Source of the DNA: Pseudothioclava arenosa
GTDB taxonomy: Bacteria; Pseudomonadota; Alphaproteobacteria; Rhodobacterales; Rhodobacteraceae
NCBI RefSeq assembly: GCF_002358085.1
Contig: NZ_NTJD01000006.1
Coordinates: forward strand, 124,001 to 188,000
Reading direction: 5' to 3'
DNA length: 64,000 nt
Shown here: positions 38,543 to 46,482 of the stretch, piece after piece
How positions within the stretch are numbered: the stretch's first letter is position 1
Layout: each line of letters begins with the position of its first letter
Translations under genes and position numbers: made by a program
The notes under the pieces: generated by a model
Databases searched by the model: none
What the model was told of the DNA's origin: nothing
Seen by the model: only the letters and a program-made list of their open reading frames with translations

Positions 38543-39787
38543 GTGAAAAAGAATGTGCTCATCATCGGTGCCGGCGGCGTCGCGCAGGTCGTTGCCCATA
38601 AATGCGCGCAGAATAACGACATTCTGGGTGACCTGCATATCGCCTCGCGCACCCGCGCGAAATGCGACGCGATCCTGGAAAGCGTGGCCGAGAAAGGCGC
38701 GATGAAAGTGCCGGGCACGTTCGAGGCCCATGCCGTCGACGCGATGGATGCGGCCGCCGTGGCGGAGCTGATCCGCAACACCGGCGCGCAGATCGTGATC
38801 AACGTGGGCTCGGCCTTCGTGAACATGACGGTGATGGACGCCTGTATCGAGACTGGCGCCGCCTATATCGACACCGCGATCCACGAAGACCCGGCCAAGA
38901 TCTGCGAGGCCCCGCCGTGGTATGCCAACTACGAATGGAAGAAACGTGATCTCTGCCGCGAAAAAGGTGTGACCGCGATTCTGGGCGCAGGCTTTGACCC
39001 GGGCGTGGTGAATGCCTTCGCCCGCTTTGCCATCGACATGATGGACGAGGTGAAGTCGATCGACATCGTCGATATTAACGCCGGCTCGCACGGCAAATAT
39101 TTCGCCACCAACTTCGACCCCGAGATCAACTTCCGTGAGTTCACCGGCACCGTCTATTACTGGGAAGACGGCCAGTGGAAAGAAAAGAAGATGTTCGAGA
39201 GCGGCCACGACTGGGATCTGCCCGTCGTCGGCACCTGCCGCGCCTATCAGTCGGGCCATGACGAGGTGCACTCGCTCGCGACCAACTATCCGCAGGCGGA
39301 TGTGCGGTTCTGGATGGGCTTCGGCGATCACTACATCAACGTGTTCACCGTGCTGCAGAACCTCGGCCTCCTGTCCGAGAAGCCGGTGAAGACCGCCGAG
39401 GGGCTGGAAGTGGTGCCGCTGAAGGTGGTCAAGGCCGTGCTGCCCGACCCGGCGAGCCTTGCGCCGAATTACACCGGCAAGACCTGCATCGGCGATCTGG
39501 TGAAAGGCGTGAAAGACGGCAAACCGTTCGAGGTTTTCGTCTACAACGTCGCCGATCACAAGGAAGCCTACGAAGAGGTCGGCAGCCAGGGCATTTCCTA
39601 TACCGCGGGCGTGCCGCCGGTCGCCGCCGCGATCCTGATCGCGCAGGGCGACTGGGATGCAAAGACCATGGTCAATGTCGAAGAGCTTGATCCCAAGCCC
39701 TTCTTCACCGTGCTCGACCGCATCGGCCTGCCGACGCGAATGCAGCTCGGCGGGCTGGGCGGCGAAGACAAAGCCTGGAACGAATGA
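38543..39787 (+). CDS. Carboxynorspermidine/carboxyspermidine synthase (saccharopine dehydrogenase family)
   Basis: NADPH-dependent reductase (414 aa) that joins aspartate semialdehyde to a diamine (diaminopropane or putrescine) to give the substrate of NspC. Rossmann motif VLIIGAGGVAQVVAHKCAQ at the N-terminus; the saccharopine dehydrogenase C-domain follows. The start is a GTG at 38543 with AAAGGAG upstream; no in-frame ATG lies nearby. It is downstream of nspC, and a terminator hairpin follows the stop. Also annotated as Lys1-like saccharopine dehydrogenase in related genomes, which is the broad family. Confidence 0.92.
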   Translation: MKKNVLIIGAGGVAQVVAHKCAQNNDILGDLHIASRTRAKCDAILESVAEKGAMKVPGTFEAHAVDAMDAAAVAELIRNTGAQIVINVGSAFVNMTVMDACIETGAAYIDTAIHEDPAKICEAPPWYANYEWKKRDLCREKGVTAILGAGFDPGVVNAFARFAIDMMDEVKSIDIVDINAGSHGKYFATNFDPEINFREFTGTVYYWEDGQWKEKKMFESGHDWDLPVVGTCRAYQSGHDEVHSLATNYPQADVRFWMGFGDHYINVFTVLQNLGLLSEKPVKTAEGLEVVPLKVVKAVLPDPASLAPNYTGKTCIGDLVKGVKDGKPFEVFVYNVADHKEAYEEVGSQGISYTAGVPPVAAAILIAQGDWDAKTMVNVEELDPKPFFTVLDRIGLPTRMQLGGLGGEDKAWNE

Positions 39788-39793
39788 CCGAAC

Positions 39794-39819
39794 GGCCCGC
39801 CTCTGGTGGGCCTTTCCTT
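39794..39819 (+). terminator. Terminator after the carboxynorspermidine genes
   Basis: Stem GGCCCGCC / GGTGGGCC, loop TCT, followed by TTTCCTTTT, starting six bases after the stop. Confidence 0.75.
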
Positions 39820-39845
39820 TTCCGGGCTCACAAGTATCTCGGAAA

Positions 39846-39922
39846 TGGTGACCCCGACAGGATTTGAACCTGTAACCTGCCCCTTAGGAGGGGGCTGCTC
39901 TATCCAGTTGAGCCACGGGGCC
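39846..39922 (-). tRNA. tRNA-Arg, anticodon CCT
   Basis: Minus strand: acceptor GGCCCCG pairing with CGGGGTC, D arm GCTCAACTGGATAGAGC, anticodon stem GCCCC/GGGGC with loop CTCCTAA (anticodon CCT, reads AGG), T arm ACAGG-TTCAAAT-CCTGT, discriminator A and an encoded CCA. All arms pair. A spurious open frame runs through it and is not a gene. Confidence 0.97.
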
Positions 39923-40006
39923 ACGCGCCCCCTTGATGCGGCATCCGCGCTCGCCTTGCAAGGCGCAAGGGATGCGGCATTTTTCGATCATATCGGGAAA
40001 CGAAAA

Positions 40007-40035
40007 GGGGGAGCGTATTGGCCCTACGCTCCCCC
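40007..40035 (-). terminator. Strong hairpin, terminator-like on the minus strand
   Basis: 11-bp perfect stem GGGGGAGCGTA / TACGCTCCCCC with loop TTGGCCC; the minus strand continues CTTTTCGTTT. No annotated gene ends here, so it may close a ~120-nt small RNA starting near 40,125. Confidence 0.6.
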
Positions 40036-40123
40036 CTTGGGGTCCACCTTCACCGCGATCGGAGTCTACACGCGGCGTCGGTGTTATTCGGGGCGGGTTG
40101 TTCGGAGTCTAGGTCCGCCCCTC

Positions 40124-40182
40124 CGTTACCGCTAACGTAGCGATTCTCTATCGCTTGCGCAAGAGAAACTTTTAGCGCTAAA
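40124..40182 (+). promoter_or_regulatory. Candidate operators of the LacI-family regulator
   Basis: Near-palindrome CGTTACCGCTAACG (40,124-40,137), perfect palindromes CTTGCGCAAG (within 40,153-40,163) and TTTAGCGCTAAA (40,171-40,182), all CG-centred like LacI-family operators and lying just before the regulator start. The first resembles the GntR operator half-site GTTACC. Confidence 0.5.
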
Positions 40183-40212
40183 CCTAAAGAAAATATGAGA
40201 GGGTCGCCCACC

Positions 40213-41244
40213 GTGTCTTTGCCTCCGAAAGAAAGCCGCCGTCCGCTGACCCTGCGCGACGTGTCCGAAGCCTCGGGCGTATCCGAGATGACCGTGAGCC
40301 GGGTGCTGCGCAATCGCGGCGATGTCTCGGAGGCGACGCGCGAAAAGGTTCTGCTTGCCGCCAAGACGCTGGGCTATGTGCCCAACAAGATCGCGGGGGC
40401 GCTGGCCTCGCAGCGGGTCAATCTGGTGGGTGTGGTGATCCCTTCGCTGTCGAACCTGGTGTTTCCCGAGGTGCTCTCGGGGATTTCCGCGGAGCTTGAG
40501 GATACCGGGCTGCAACCGGTCGTGGGTGTCACCAACTATCTGCCCGAGAAGGAAGAGGCCGTGCTTTACGAGATGCTCTCGTGGCGGCCCTCGGGCATCA
40601 TTCTTGCCGGGCTCGAACACACCGAGGCCGCACGGGCGATGATGGTCAACTCGGGCATTCCGATCGTCGAGATCATGGATGTGGATGGCGCAGGCGTGGA
40701 CTCGGTCGTGGGGATTTCGCATCGCCGCGCAGGGCGTCAGATGGCCGAGGCGATCATCGCGGCGGGTTATCGCAAGATCGGGTTCCTGGGCACCAAGATG
40801 CCGCTGGACCATCGCGCGCGCAAACGGCTTGAAGGCTTCGAAGAGGGGCTGGCAGCGGCCGGATTGACGATTGCCGACAAGGATTTCTACTCGGGCGGCT
40901 CGGCGCTGAAGAAGGGCCGCGAGATGACCGAGGCGATGCTGGCGCGCACCCCGGACCTCGATTTCATCTATTATTCCAACGACATGATCGGGGCCGGCGG
41001 GTTGCTTTACTGCCTTGAGCAGGGGATCGACGTGCCCGGTCGGCTTGGGCTTGCGGGGTTCAACGGGGTCGAGTTGCTGCAAGGCCTGCCGCGCCGCCTT
41101 GCCACGATGGATTCGTGCCGCCGCGAGATCGGTCGCAAGGCTGCCGAAATCATCGCCGGGCGTCCGCATCAAGGGCTGATCGGGGGCGAGGTGATCGAAC
41201 TGGAACCGATCATCGAGCTGGGCGACACGATCCGGACGGCCTGA
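40213..41244 (+). CDS. LacI family transcriptional regulator (GntR/IdnR-like)
   Basis: Repressor-type protein (343 aa). The N-terminal HTH and hinge are clear: TLRDVSEASGVSEMTVSRVL, then GYVPNKIAGALASQRVN with the hinge alanines. The ligand-binding domain shows LVGVVIPSLSNLVFPEVL and GFNGVELLQGLPRRLATMD. Within the family it resembles gluconate regulators. The GTG at 40213 with GAGAGGG nine bases upstream is preferred to an ATG at 40195, which has poor spacing. CG-centred palindromes just upstream suggest autoregulation. No sugar-utilisation genes adjoin it, so the effector is open. Confidence 0.88.
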   Translation: MSLPPKESRRPLTLRDVSEASGVSEMTVSRVLRNRGDVSEATREKVLLAAKTLGYVPNKIAGALASQRVNLVGVVIPSLSNLVFPEVLSGISAELEDTGLQPVVGVTNYLPEKEEAVLYEMLSWRPSGIILAGLEHTEAARAMMVNSGIPIVEIMDVDGAGVDSVVGISHRRAGRQMAEAIIAAGYRKIGFLGTKMPLDHRARKRLEGFEEGLAAAGLTIADKDFYSGGSALKKGREMTEAMLARTPDLDFIYYSNDMIGAGGLLYCLEQGIDVPGRLGLAGFNGVELLQGLPRRLATMDSCRREIGRKAAEIIAGRPHQGLIGGEVIELEPIIELGDTIRTA

Positions 41245-41856
41245 TCAGCGGCGAAGCGCGCAGCACCCCCGAAGGCCAAGCGGCGCCCCGGTCCCTGCCA
41301 GAAACAGGTCGAGCGTGATGCCATAAAGGCGATCGCTCATCCCGTCAGAGCACAGCTCACGGCGCAGCGTCGCAAAGCCCTCGGCGCCTTCGCCGGCAAA
41401 CCGCCACCCCAACACACCAAGATGCCCGCCCTGCGGAAGTGCGGACCACGCAATGGCGAGAGGCTGCGCCTCCTGCCCCATCGCGGTGAAACTGGCGCCA
41501 GCCTCCGGGGCATAGGCAAGGCTCCAGAACGGTTCGGTGCCGTGGCAGGACAGAGCCGTCTCGCCTTGCCACCACTCAGCGCCCTCCTCACGCGCGAGAT
41601 AGCGCGCCGAGACCCAGACCACCCCCTCCGACAGGTTCAGTTGCGCCCATTTCCCATCTTCGGAAAAGCGGATCACCTCAACGCCCCGCGCGTCAGGTTC
41701 CAGCGCACCCAGGATCGCGCCCTGCACATTCGGAGCCGCACGCAGGTTCAGCCGGTCATCGGCAGAAACCCCCGTCACGCTGTAGAAGGCCGGGAGGCCC
41801 TCGGCGGAGGCCGCGCCTGCCAACAGGCAGAACAATGCGGGTGCGAACGCCCTCAT
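41245..41856 (-). CDS. Secreted SH3-domain protein
   Basis: Exported protein (203 aa) with signal peptide (MRAFAPALFCLLAGAASA-EG) and an SH3b-like domain at about residues 25-95 (VSADDRLNLRAAPNVQGAIL, WAQLNLSEGVVWVSARYL). The remaining region, with conserved Cys (ALSCHGTEPFW, LRRELCSDGMSD), resembles the COG3650-type membrane-protein domain. Function unknown; possible peptidoglycan binding from SH3. Its start overlaps the stop of the ABC-2 permease gene (ATGA), so they are coupled, although no functional link is known. Confidence 0.78.
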   Translation of the reverse strand: MRAFAPALFCLLAGAASAEGLPAFYSVTGVSADDRLNLRAAPNVQGAILGALEPDARGVEVIRFSEDGKWAQLNLSEGVVWVSARYLAREEGAEWWQGETALSCHGTEPFWSLAYAPEAGASFTAMGQEAQPLAIAWSALPQGGHLGVLGWRFAGEGAEGFATLRRELCSDGMSDRLYGITLDLFLAGTGAPLGLRGCCALRR

Positions 41857-42674
41857 TTCCCGGCACGCCAGCTTATGGAGGCGTATTGCCGCGTGTAGAA
41901 CTCACCCATCAGCCCGATCATAGTGACCGCCAGACCGAAATAGAGCGGATACTGCCAATTCGTGAAATGCGGGTTGTAGTTGATGAAGGCAAAACCGCGC
42001 GCCTGGTCGATGGTGTGGAACAGCGGGTTCCAGTCGAACATCACCAACATCTTGCTGGGCAGCGTATTGGCCAGAAACATCTTGCCCGAGGCGATCATGT
42101 TCACCCGGGTGTAAACCGTCCTGATGATCCCGATCGGCCCGGGCGCCCAAGGCGTCGCCGCCAGAAACACGAGGCCCAGCGCGCAGCCGGTAAACCAAGC
42201 CAGCAACAACATACCAAAGGCGCCGACCATGTCGTAAATCTCGATATGCCGGTAGCCGACATGGTAGACGAACAGCACGATCACCAGAGACAGGACCTGA
42301 TTGTAAAGCGCGCCAAGCGCCGCCGAGGTGATCGACACGGCCGTCGTCATCGGCGCGTGCTGCATCATGGCCGAGGTCGAAGCTTCGGCCCCGGACACGG
42401 CGCCCAGCGACTTCACATGCGTCATGAACATGAAGATGCCGCTCATCAGGAAGAGGATGAAATCCCCCCGAACCGAGGCGCGGCGCAGCCCCAGAACCTC
42501 TGACATTACGAAAAACACTGCAACCAGCATCATCGTCTGCATCATGTTCTGCAACAGGCCGAGGATCGCATTGCCATGCGTTCGGCGCAGGGATCGCACC
42601 GTGGCGTGAAAGATCAACTCCAGCAGGCTGAAGGTTGATCCGAGGGTGGAATTGCTGCGCTCTGCTCTGAACAT
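41853..42674 (-). CDS. ABC-2 type polysaccharide-export permease without adjacent ATPase
   Basis: Membrane component (273 aa) of a KpsM/TagG-like ABC-2 transporter, with about six transmembrane helices and the family motif around LIFHATVRSLRRTHGNAILGL and WNPLFHTIDQARGFAF. These permeases export capsule or O-antigen glycans. No ATPase gene lies next to it; the KpsT-like ATPase at 59,797 is 18 kb away. It is divergent from cysQ and kdsB. It may share the distant ATPase or serve a second glycan. Confidence 0.82.
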   Translation of the reverse strand: MFRAERSNSTLGSTFSLLELIFHATVRSLRRTHGNAILGLLQNMMQTMMLVAVFFVMSEVLGLRRASVRGDFILFLMSGIFMFMTHVKSLGAVSGAEASTSAMMQHAPMTTAVSITSAALGALYNQVLSLVIVLFVYHVGYRHIEIYDMVGAFGMLLLAWFTGCALGLVFLAATPWAPGPIGIIRTVYTRVNMIASGKMFLANTLPSKMLVMFDWNPLFHTIDQARGFAFINYNPHFTNWQYPLYFGLAVTMIGLMGEFYTRQYASISWRAGK

Positions 42675-42798
42675 CGACGATCCGGACTGGCTGCGCCACT
42701 ATTTACCGCGGAAAACTTGCCGTTCCCTTGACGGCAGATCATAAGGGGAGACGATTTATATGGCAATTCCGGCCCTGAGGGGTCGAACGGGGGGATCA

Positions 42799-43596
42799 AT
42801 GGATTTCGAACGCCTTGAAACCGTGATGCGGCAACTGGCCCTTGAGGCCGGCGCAAAGATCATGGACATCTACAACGCGCCCGATTTCGAGGTGAAAACC
42901 AAGTCCGACGCCTCTCCGGTGACCGAAGCCGACGAAGCTGCCGACGCGCTGATCTCGGCCGGTCTGCGCGCCGCTTTTCCCGATGTGGCACTTGTCACCG
43001 AGGAGCAAGCCGCCAGCCATGGCCAGGATGTCTCGACCTTCCTGATCGTCGATCCGCTCGATGGCACCAAGGAATTCATCAAGCGCCGCGGCGAGTTCAC
43101 CGTGAACATCGCTTATGTCGAAAACGGCGTTCCGCTGCGCGGCATCGTCTACGCCCCGGCGATCGGTCGACTGTTCTACACCCGCGCGGATGGCACCTCG
43201 GTCGAGGAAACCGGACCCGAGTTTCACGCGCAGGCGGTGAATGCACAGACCCCGATCTCGGTTTCGATGCCCGACAATCGCGCGTTGATGGTGGTGGCCT
43301 CGAAATCGCACCGTGATCAGGCGACCGACGATTACATCAACCGCTATGCCGTGGCCGATATGAAATCGGCGGGCTCGTCGCTGAAATTCTGCCTTGTCGC
43401 CACCGGCGAGGCCGACATTTACCCCCGTCTTGGCCGCACCATGGAATGGGACACGGCGGCGGGCGACGCGGTGCTGCGCGGCGCGGGCGGCGAGATGGTG
43501 CGCTTCGATGACCACACGACCTTTACCTATGGCAAGGCAGGCTTTGAAAACCCCTTCTTCATCGCCTTCGCCCCCGGCGTTCTTCTGGTGAAATAA
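42799..43596 (+). CDS. cysQ: 3'(2'),5'-bisphosphate nucleotidase CysQ
   Basis: Inositol-monophosphatase-fold enzyme (265 aa) that removes the 3'-phosphate of PAP, the by-product of PAPS-dependent sulfation. Metal-binding motifs are present: VTEEQ, IVDPLDGTKEFIKRRGEFTV and WDTAAGDAVL. The ATG at 42799 has GGGGGG upstream. The stop overlaps the kdsB start by one base (TAATG), so the two are coupled. In a region with several sulfotransferase-like genes the link to sulfated-glycan production is attractive. Confidence 0.9.
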   Translation: MDFERLETVMRQLALEAGAKIMDIYNAPDFEVKTKSDASPVTEADEAADALISAGLRAAFPDVALVTEEQAASHGQDVSTFLIVDPLDGTKEFIKRRGEFTVNIAYVENGVPLRGIVYAPAIGRLFYTRADGTSVEETGPEFHAQAVNAQTPISVSMPDNRALMVVASKSHRDQATDDYINRYAVADMKSAGSSLKFCLVATGEADIYPRLGRTMEWDTAAGDAVLRGAGGEMVRFDDHTTFTYGKAGFENPFFIAFAPGVLLVK

Positions 43597-44396
43597 TGTC
43601 TGTCCTGATCGTCATTCCGGCCCGCTACGCCTCGACCCGCTACCCGGCCAAGCCGCTCGTGCCGCTGACCGGGGCGACGGGCGAAAAAAAGACCCTGATC
43701 CAGCGCAGCTGGGAGGCGGCGATGGCCGTTTCGGGCGCCGATCGGGTTGTGGTCGCCACCGATGACGACCGTATCCGCGAGGCCGCCGAAGCGTTCGGCG
43801 CCGAAGTGGTGATGACCTCGGAAAGCTGCCAGAACGGCACCGAGCGCTGCGCCGAGGCCTATGCCAATCTGGGCGAGACGCATGAGATCGTGGTGAACCT
43901 GCAGGGCGACGCGCCGCTGACCCCCGCCTGGTTCATCGAAGACCTGGTTGCGGGGCTGCGCGCCAACCCCTGGGCCGAACTGGCGACGCCGGTGCTGCGC
44001 TGTGAAGGCGCGATGCTGGAGGCTCTCAAGGAGGACCGTCGCAACGATCGCGTGGGCGGCACCACCGCCGTGTTCGGTGCGGGCAATCGCGGGCTTTATT
44101 TCTCGAAAGAGGTGATCCCTTTCACCGCCGAGCGCCACGCCCCCGAGGCACCGACGCCGGTGTTTCACCATGTCGGCGTCTATGCCTATCGCCCTGAGAC
44201 GCTCAGCCAATATCCGGGCTGGCCGGTCGGACCGCTGGAGCAGCTTGAGGGGCTTGAACAGCTGCGGTTCCTTGAAAACGGGCGCGCGGTTCTGTGCGCC
44301 GAGGTCGAGGCCCGCGGCCGCCAGTTCTGGGAACTGAACAACCCTTCGGACGTCGCCCGGATCGAGGCGATGATGGCCGAGATGGGTCTTGCCTAA
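43596..44396 (+). CDS. kdsB: 3-deoxy-manno-octulosonate cytidylyltransferase family (KdsB)
   Basis: CMP-Kdo synthetase-type enzyme (266 aa) that activates Kdo for lipopolysaccharide and capsule linkers. Family motifs: VIPARYASTRYPAKPL, VVVATDDDRI, NVVNLQGDAPLTP (as read: EIVVNLQGDAPL) and GLEQLRFLENG. The ATG at 43596 overlaps the cysQ stop. Rhodobacteraceae homologues carry this label; acceptor sugar specificity has not been read from sequence. Confidence 0.88.
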   Translation: MSVLIVIPARYASTRYPAKPLVPLTGATGEKKTLIQRSWEAAMAVSGADRVVVATDDDRIREAAEAFGAEVVMTSESCQNGTERCAEAYANLGETHEIVVNLQGDAPLTPAWFIEDLVAGLRANPWAELATPVLRCEGAMLEALKEDRRNDRVGGTTAVFGAGNRGLYFSKEVIPFTAERHAPEAPTPVFHHVGVYAYRPETLSQYPGWPVGPLEQLEGLEQLRFLENGRAVLCAEVEARGRQFWELNNPSDVARIEAMMAEMGLA

Positions 44397-44561
44397 GACA
44401 CCCCGCGTTTAAATGCCGCGCCCGGTGGAAAAAGCGATGGAAAACCGCCAAGTTCACTGAAACGCGAGTTAACTTCCGCGCGCCGATCTGCGAGAGGAGC
44501 GCGGATCGAATCCGATCGTAACGAGTAAATTCTGTTCTCCCCAACACGAAGAAGGTGTCCC

Positions 44562-45455
44562 ATGAAACGCAAGGTAACCAAAGCGATCTTCCCCGTAGCC
44601 GGCCTCGGCACCCGCTTTCTGCCTGCGACGAAATCCATTCCGAAAGAGATCCTGACGCTGGTCGACCGCCCGCTGATCCAATACGCGATCGACGAGGCCC
44701 GCGCCGCCGGGATCAAGGAATTCGTTTTCGTGACCTCGCGCGGGAAATCTGCGCTTGAAGACTATTTCGACGATGCCCCCGAGCTGGAGCGGGCGCTGCG
44801 CAAGGGCAACAAGGCCGCGCTGCTCGAAGAGCTGGAAAAGACCAACATGGATTCGGGCGCAATCGCCTATGTCCGCCAGAACCGCCCGCAGGGGCTGGGC
44901 CATGCGGTGTGGTGCGCGCGCCGGATGCTGGGCAACAACGAAAGCTTTGCCGTCATCCTGACCGATGACGTGATCGCGGCCGAGAAACCCTGCCTGCAGC
45001 AGATGGTCGAGGCTCATGAGGAAACCGGCGGTAACGTCGTCGCCGCGATGGAAGTGCCCACCGAGAAAATCTCGTCCTACGGCGTTCTTGACATTGAGGA
45101 GGACATGGGCGCGATGGTCAAGGTGAAGGGGATGGTCGAAAAGCCCGCCGCCGGAACCGCGCCGTCGAACCTCGCGGTGATCGGGCGCTATATCCTGACG
45201 CCCGAGATCATGAAGAACCTCAACAAGATGAAGCAGGGCGCCGGTGGCGAGATCCAGCTGACCGACGCGATCGCAGACGAGATCGCCAAGGGCAACCCGG
45301 TCTATGGCTTCCGCTTCAAGGGCCAGCGCTATGATTGCGGCTCGAAGGCGGGCTTCCTGCAGGCGACGGTGGCCTTCGGGCTGCGTCATCCGGATCTGCG
45401 CGATGAGTTCGGCGGGTATCTGGACGCGCTCGCCACCCAGCGCCACGGCAACTGA
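44562..45455 (+). CDS. galU: UTP-glucose-1-phosphate uridylyltransferase
   Basis: Makes UDP-glucose, the entry to most surface-sugar pathways (297 aa, normal length). The nucleotide-binding loop GLGTRFLPATKSIPKE and later motifs RQNRPQGLGHAVW, LTDDVIAAEKP and EKP are present. Preceded by a 165-bp gap that can hold a promoter (one GANTC site near 44,511), then galE follows 12 bases after its stop. Confidence 0.96.
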   Translation: MKRKVTKAIFPVAGLGTRFLPATKSIPKEILTLVDRPLIQYAIDEARAAGIKEFVFVTSRGKSALEDYFDDAPELERALRKGNKAALLEELEKTNMDSGAIAYVRQNRPQGLGHAVWCARRMLGNNESFAVILTDDVIAAEKPCLQQMVEAHEETGGNVVAAMEVPTEKISSYGVLDIEEDMGAMVKVKGMVEKPAAGTAPSNLAVIGRYILTPEIMKNLNKMKQGAGGEIQLTDAIADEIAKGNPVYGFRFKGQRYDCGSKAGFLQATVAFGLRHPDLRDEFGGYLDALATQRHGN

Positions 45456-45467
45456 TCGCGGCTGCCG

Positions 45468-46454
45468 ATGGCTGATGTTGTATTGGTGACGGGCGGGGCC
45501 GGGTATATCGGCTCCCATGCGTGCAAGGCGCTGCGGGCGGCGGGTTACCTGCCCGTCGCCTACGACAACCTCTCGACGGGCTGTCGCGAGGCGGTCAAGT
45601 TCGGCCCTCTGGAAGAGGGCGATCTGGCCGACCGGGCACGTCTGGACGAGGTCTTTGCCAAATGGCAGCCGGTCGCGGTGATGCATTTCGCAGCGCTCAG
45701 CCTTGTCGGCGAGTCGATGAAGGACCCGGCGAAATACTGGCGCACCAATGTGCTCTGCGGGCTCAACCTGATCGAGGCGACACTGGCGGCGGGCTGCCGC
45801 AACTTCGTCTTTTCCTCGACCTGCGCGACCTATGGCGATCAGGATGGCGTCGTGCTGAACGAGGACACGCCGCAATACCCGATCAATGCCTATGGCGGCT
45901 CGAAACGCGCGATCGAGGACATGCTGCGCGATTTCGGCGCGAGCCACGGGCTGAACTCGGTGATCTTCCGCTATTTCAACGTGGCTGGCGCCGATCCGCA
46001 GGCCGAGGTGGGCGAACAGCATGTGCCTGAAACCCACCTGATCCCGCTGATGCTCGATGCGATTGCGGGCAAGCGCCCGGCGCTGACGGTGTTCGGCTCG
46101 GATTATCCGACACCCGACGGCACCTGCATTCGTGATTACGTGCATGTCTCGGATCTGGTCGATGCGCATGTGTTGGGGCTGAAATGGCTTGAGGCCGGCA
46201 AGCCCTCGCGGGTGTTCTGCCTCGGCTCGGGCGAGGGCTATTCGGTGCGCGAGGTCATCGCCCGTTCACGCGAGGTGACGAACCGTGAGGTGCCGATCAT
46301 CGAGGGCGATCGCCGCCCCGGAGATGCGGCCAAGCTGGTATCGGGCTCGACCCGCGCACTGCAGGAATTGGGCTGGACGCCGCAGCGCTCTGCGCTTTCG
46401 ACAATGATCGCAGACGCTTGGCGCTGGCATCAGGCGCCAGAATATGAGAGCTAA
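45468..46454 (+). CDS. galE: UDP-glucose 4-epimerase
   Basis: Interconverts UDP-glucose and UDP-galactose (328 aa). Short-chain dehydrogenase signature: VTGGAGYIGSHACKAL for NAD, STCATYG for the Ser/Thr, and the YGGSK motif for the Tyr-xxx-Lys pair. The C-terminus shows PDGTCIRDYVHVSDL. Follows galU closely, so UDP-Glc made by GalU can be epimerised to UDP-Gal in one cotranscribed unit feeding the downstream glycosyltransferases. Confidence 0.95.
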   Translation: MADVVLVTGGAGYIGSHACKALRAAGYLPVAYDNLSTGCREAVKFGPLEEGDLADRARLDEVFAKWQPVAVMHFAALSLVGESMKDPAKYWRTNVLCGLNLIEATLAAGCRNFVFSSTCATYGDQDGVVLNEDTPQYPINAYGGSKRAIEDMLRDFGASHGLNSVIFRYFNVAGADPQAEVGEQHVPETHLIPLMLDAIAGKRPALTVFGSDYPTPDGTCIRDYVHVSDLVDAHVLGLKWLEAGKPSRVFCLGSGEGYSVREVIARSREVTNREVPIIEGDRRPGDAAKLVSGSTRALQELGWTPQRSALSTMIADAWRWHQAPEYES

Positions 46455-46482
46455 TCCCTCAAACCTTTGAAGGATCAGCCCC

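Larger units (their letters stand above)
39923..40212. promoter_or_regulatory. 290-bp non-coding region between tRNA-Arg and the LacI-type gene
   Basis: No gene-like frame. It holds direct repeats GATGCGGCAT (39,935-39,944 and 39,971-39,980) around the palindrome CGCCTTGCAAGGCG (39,952-39,965); a strong hairpin (40,007-40,035); two copies of CGGAGTCTA (40,060, 40,103); and three palindromes before the regulator gene. Three GANTC sites occur at 40,062, 40,105 and 40,142. Confidence 0.7.

Noticed and set aside
39598-39924. Open frame crossing tRNA-Arg on the minus strand
   Set aside because: Its N-terminal residues are the translation of the tRNA gene itself.
40195-40195. ATG at 40195 as the start of the LacI-family gene
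   Set aside because: Poor ribosome-site spacing; the GTG at 40213 has GAGAGGG nine bases upstream and fits relatives.
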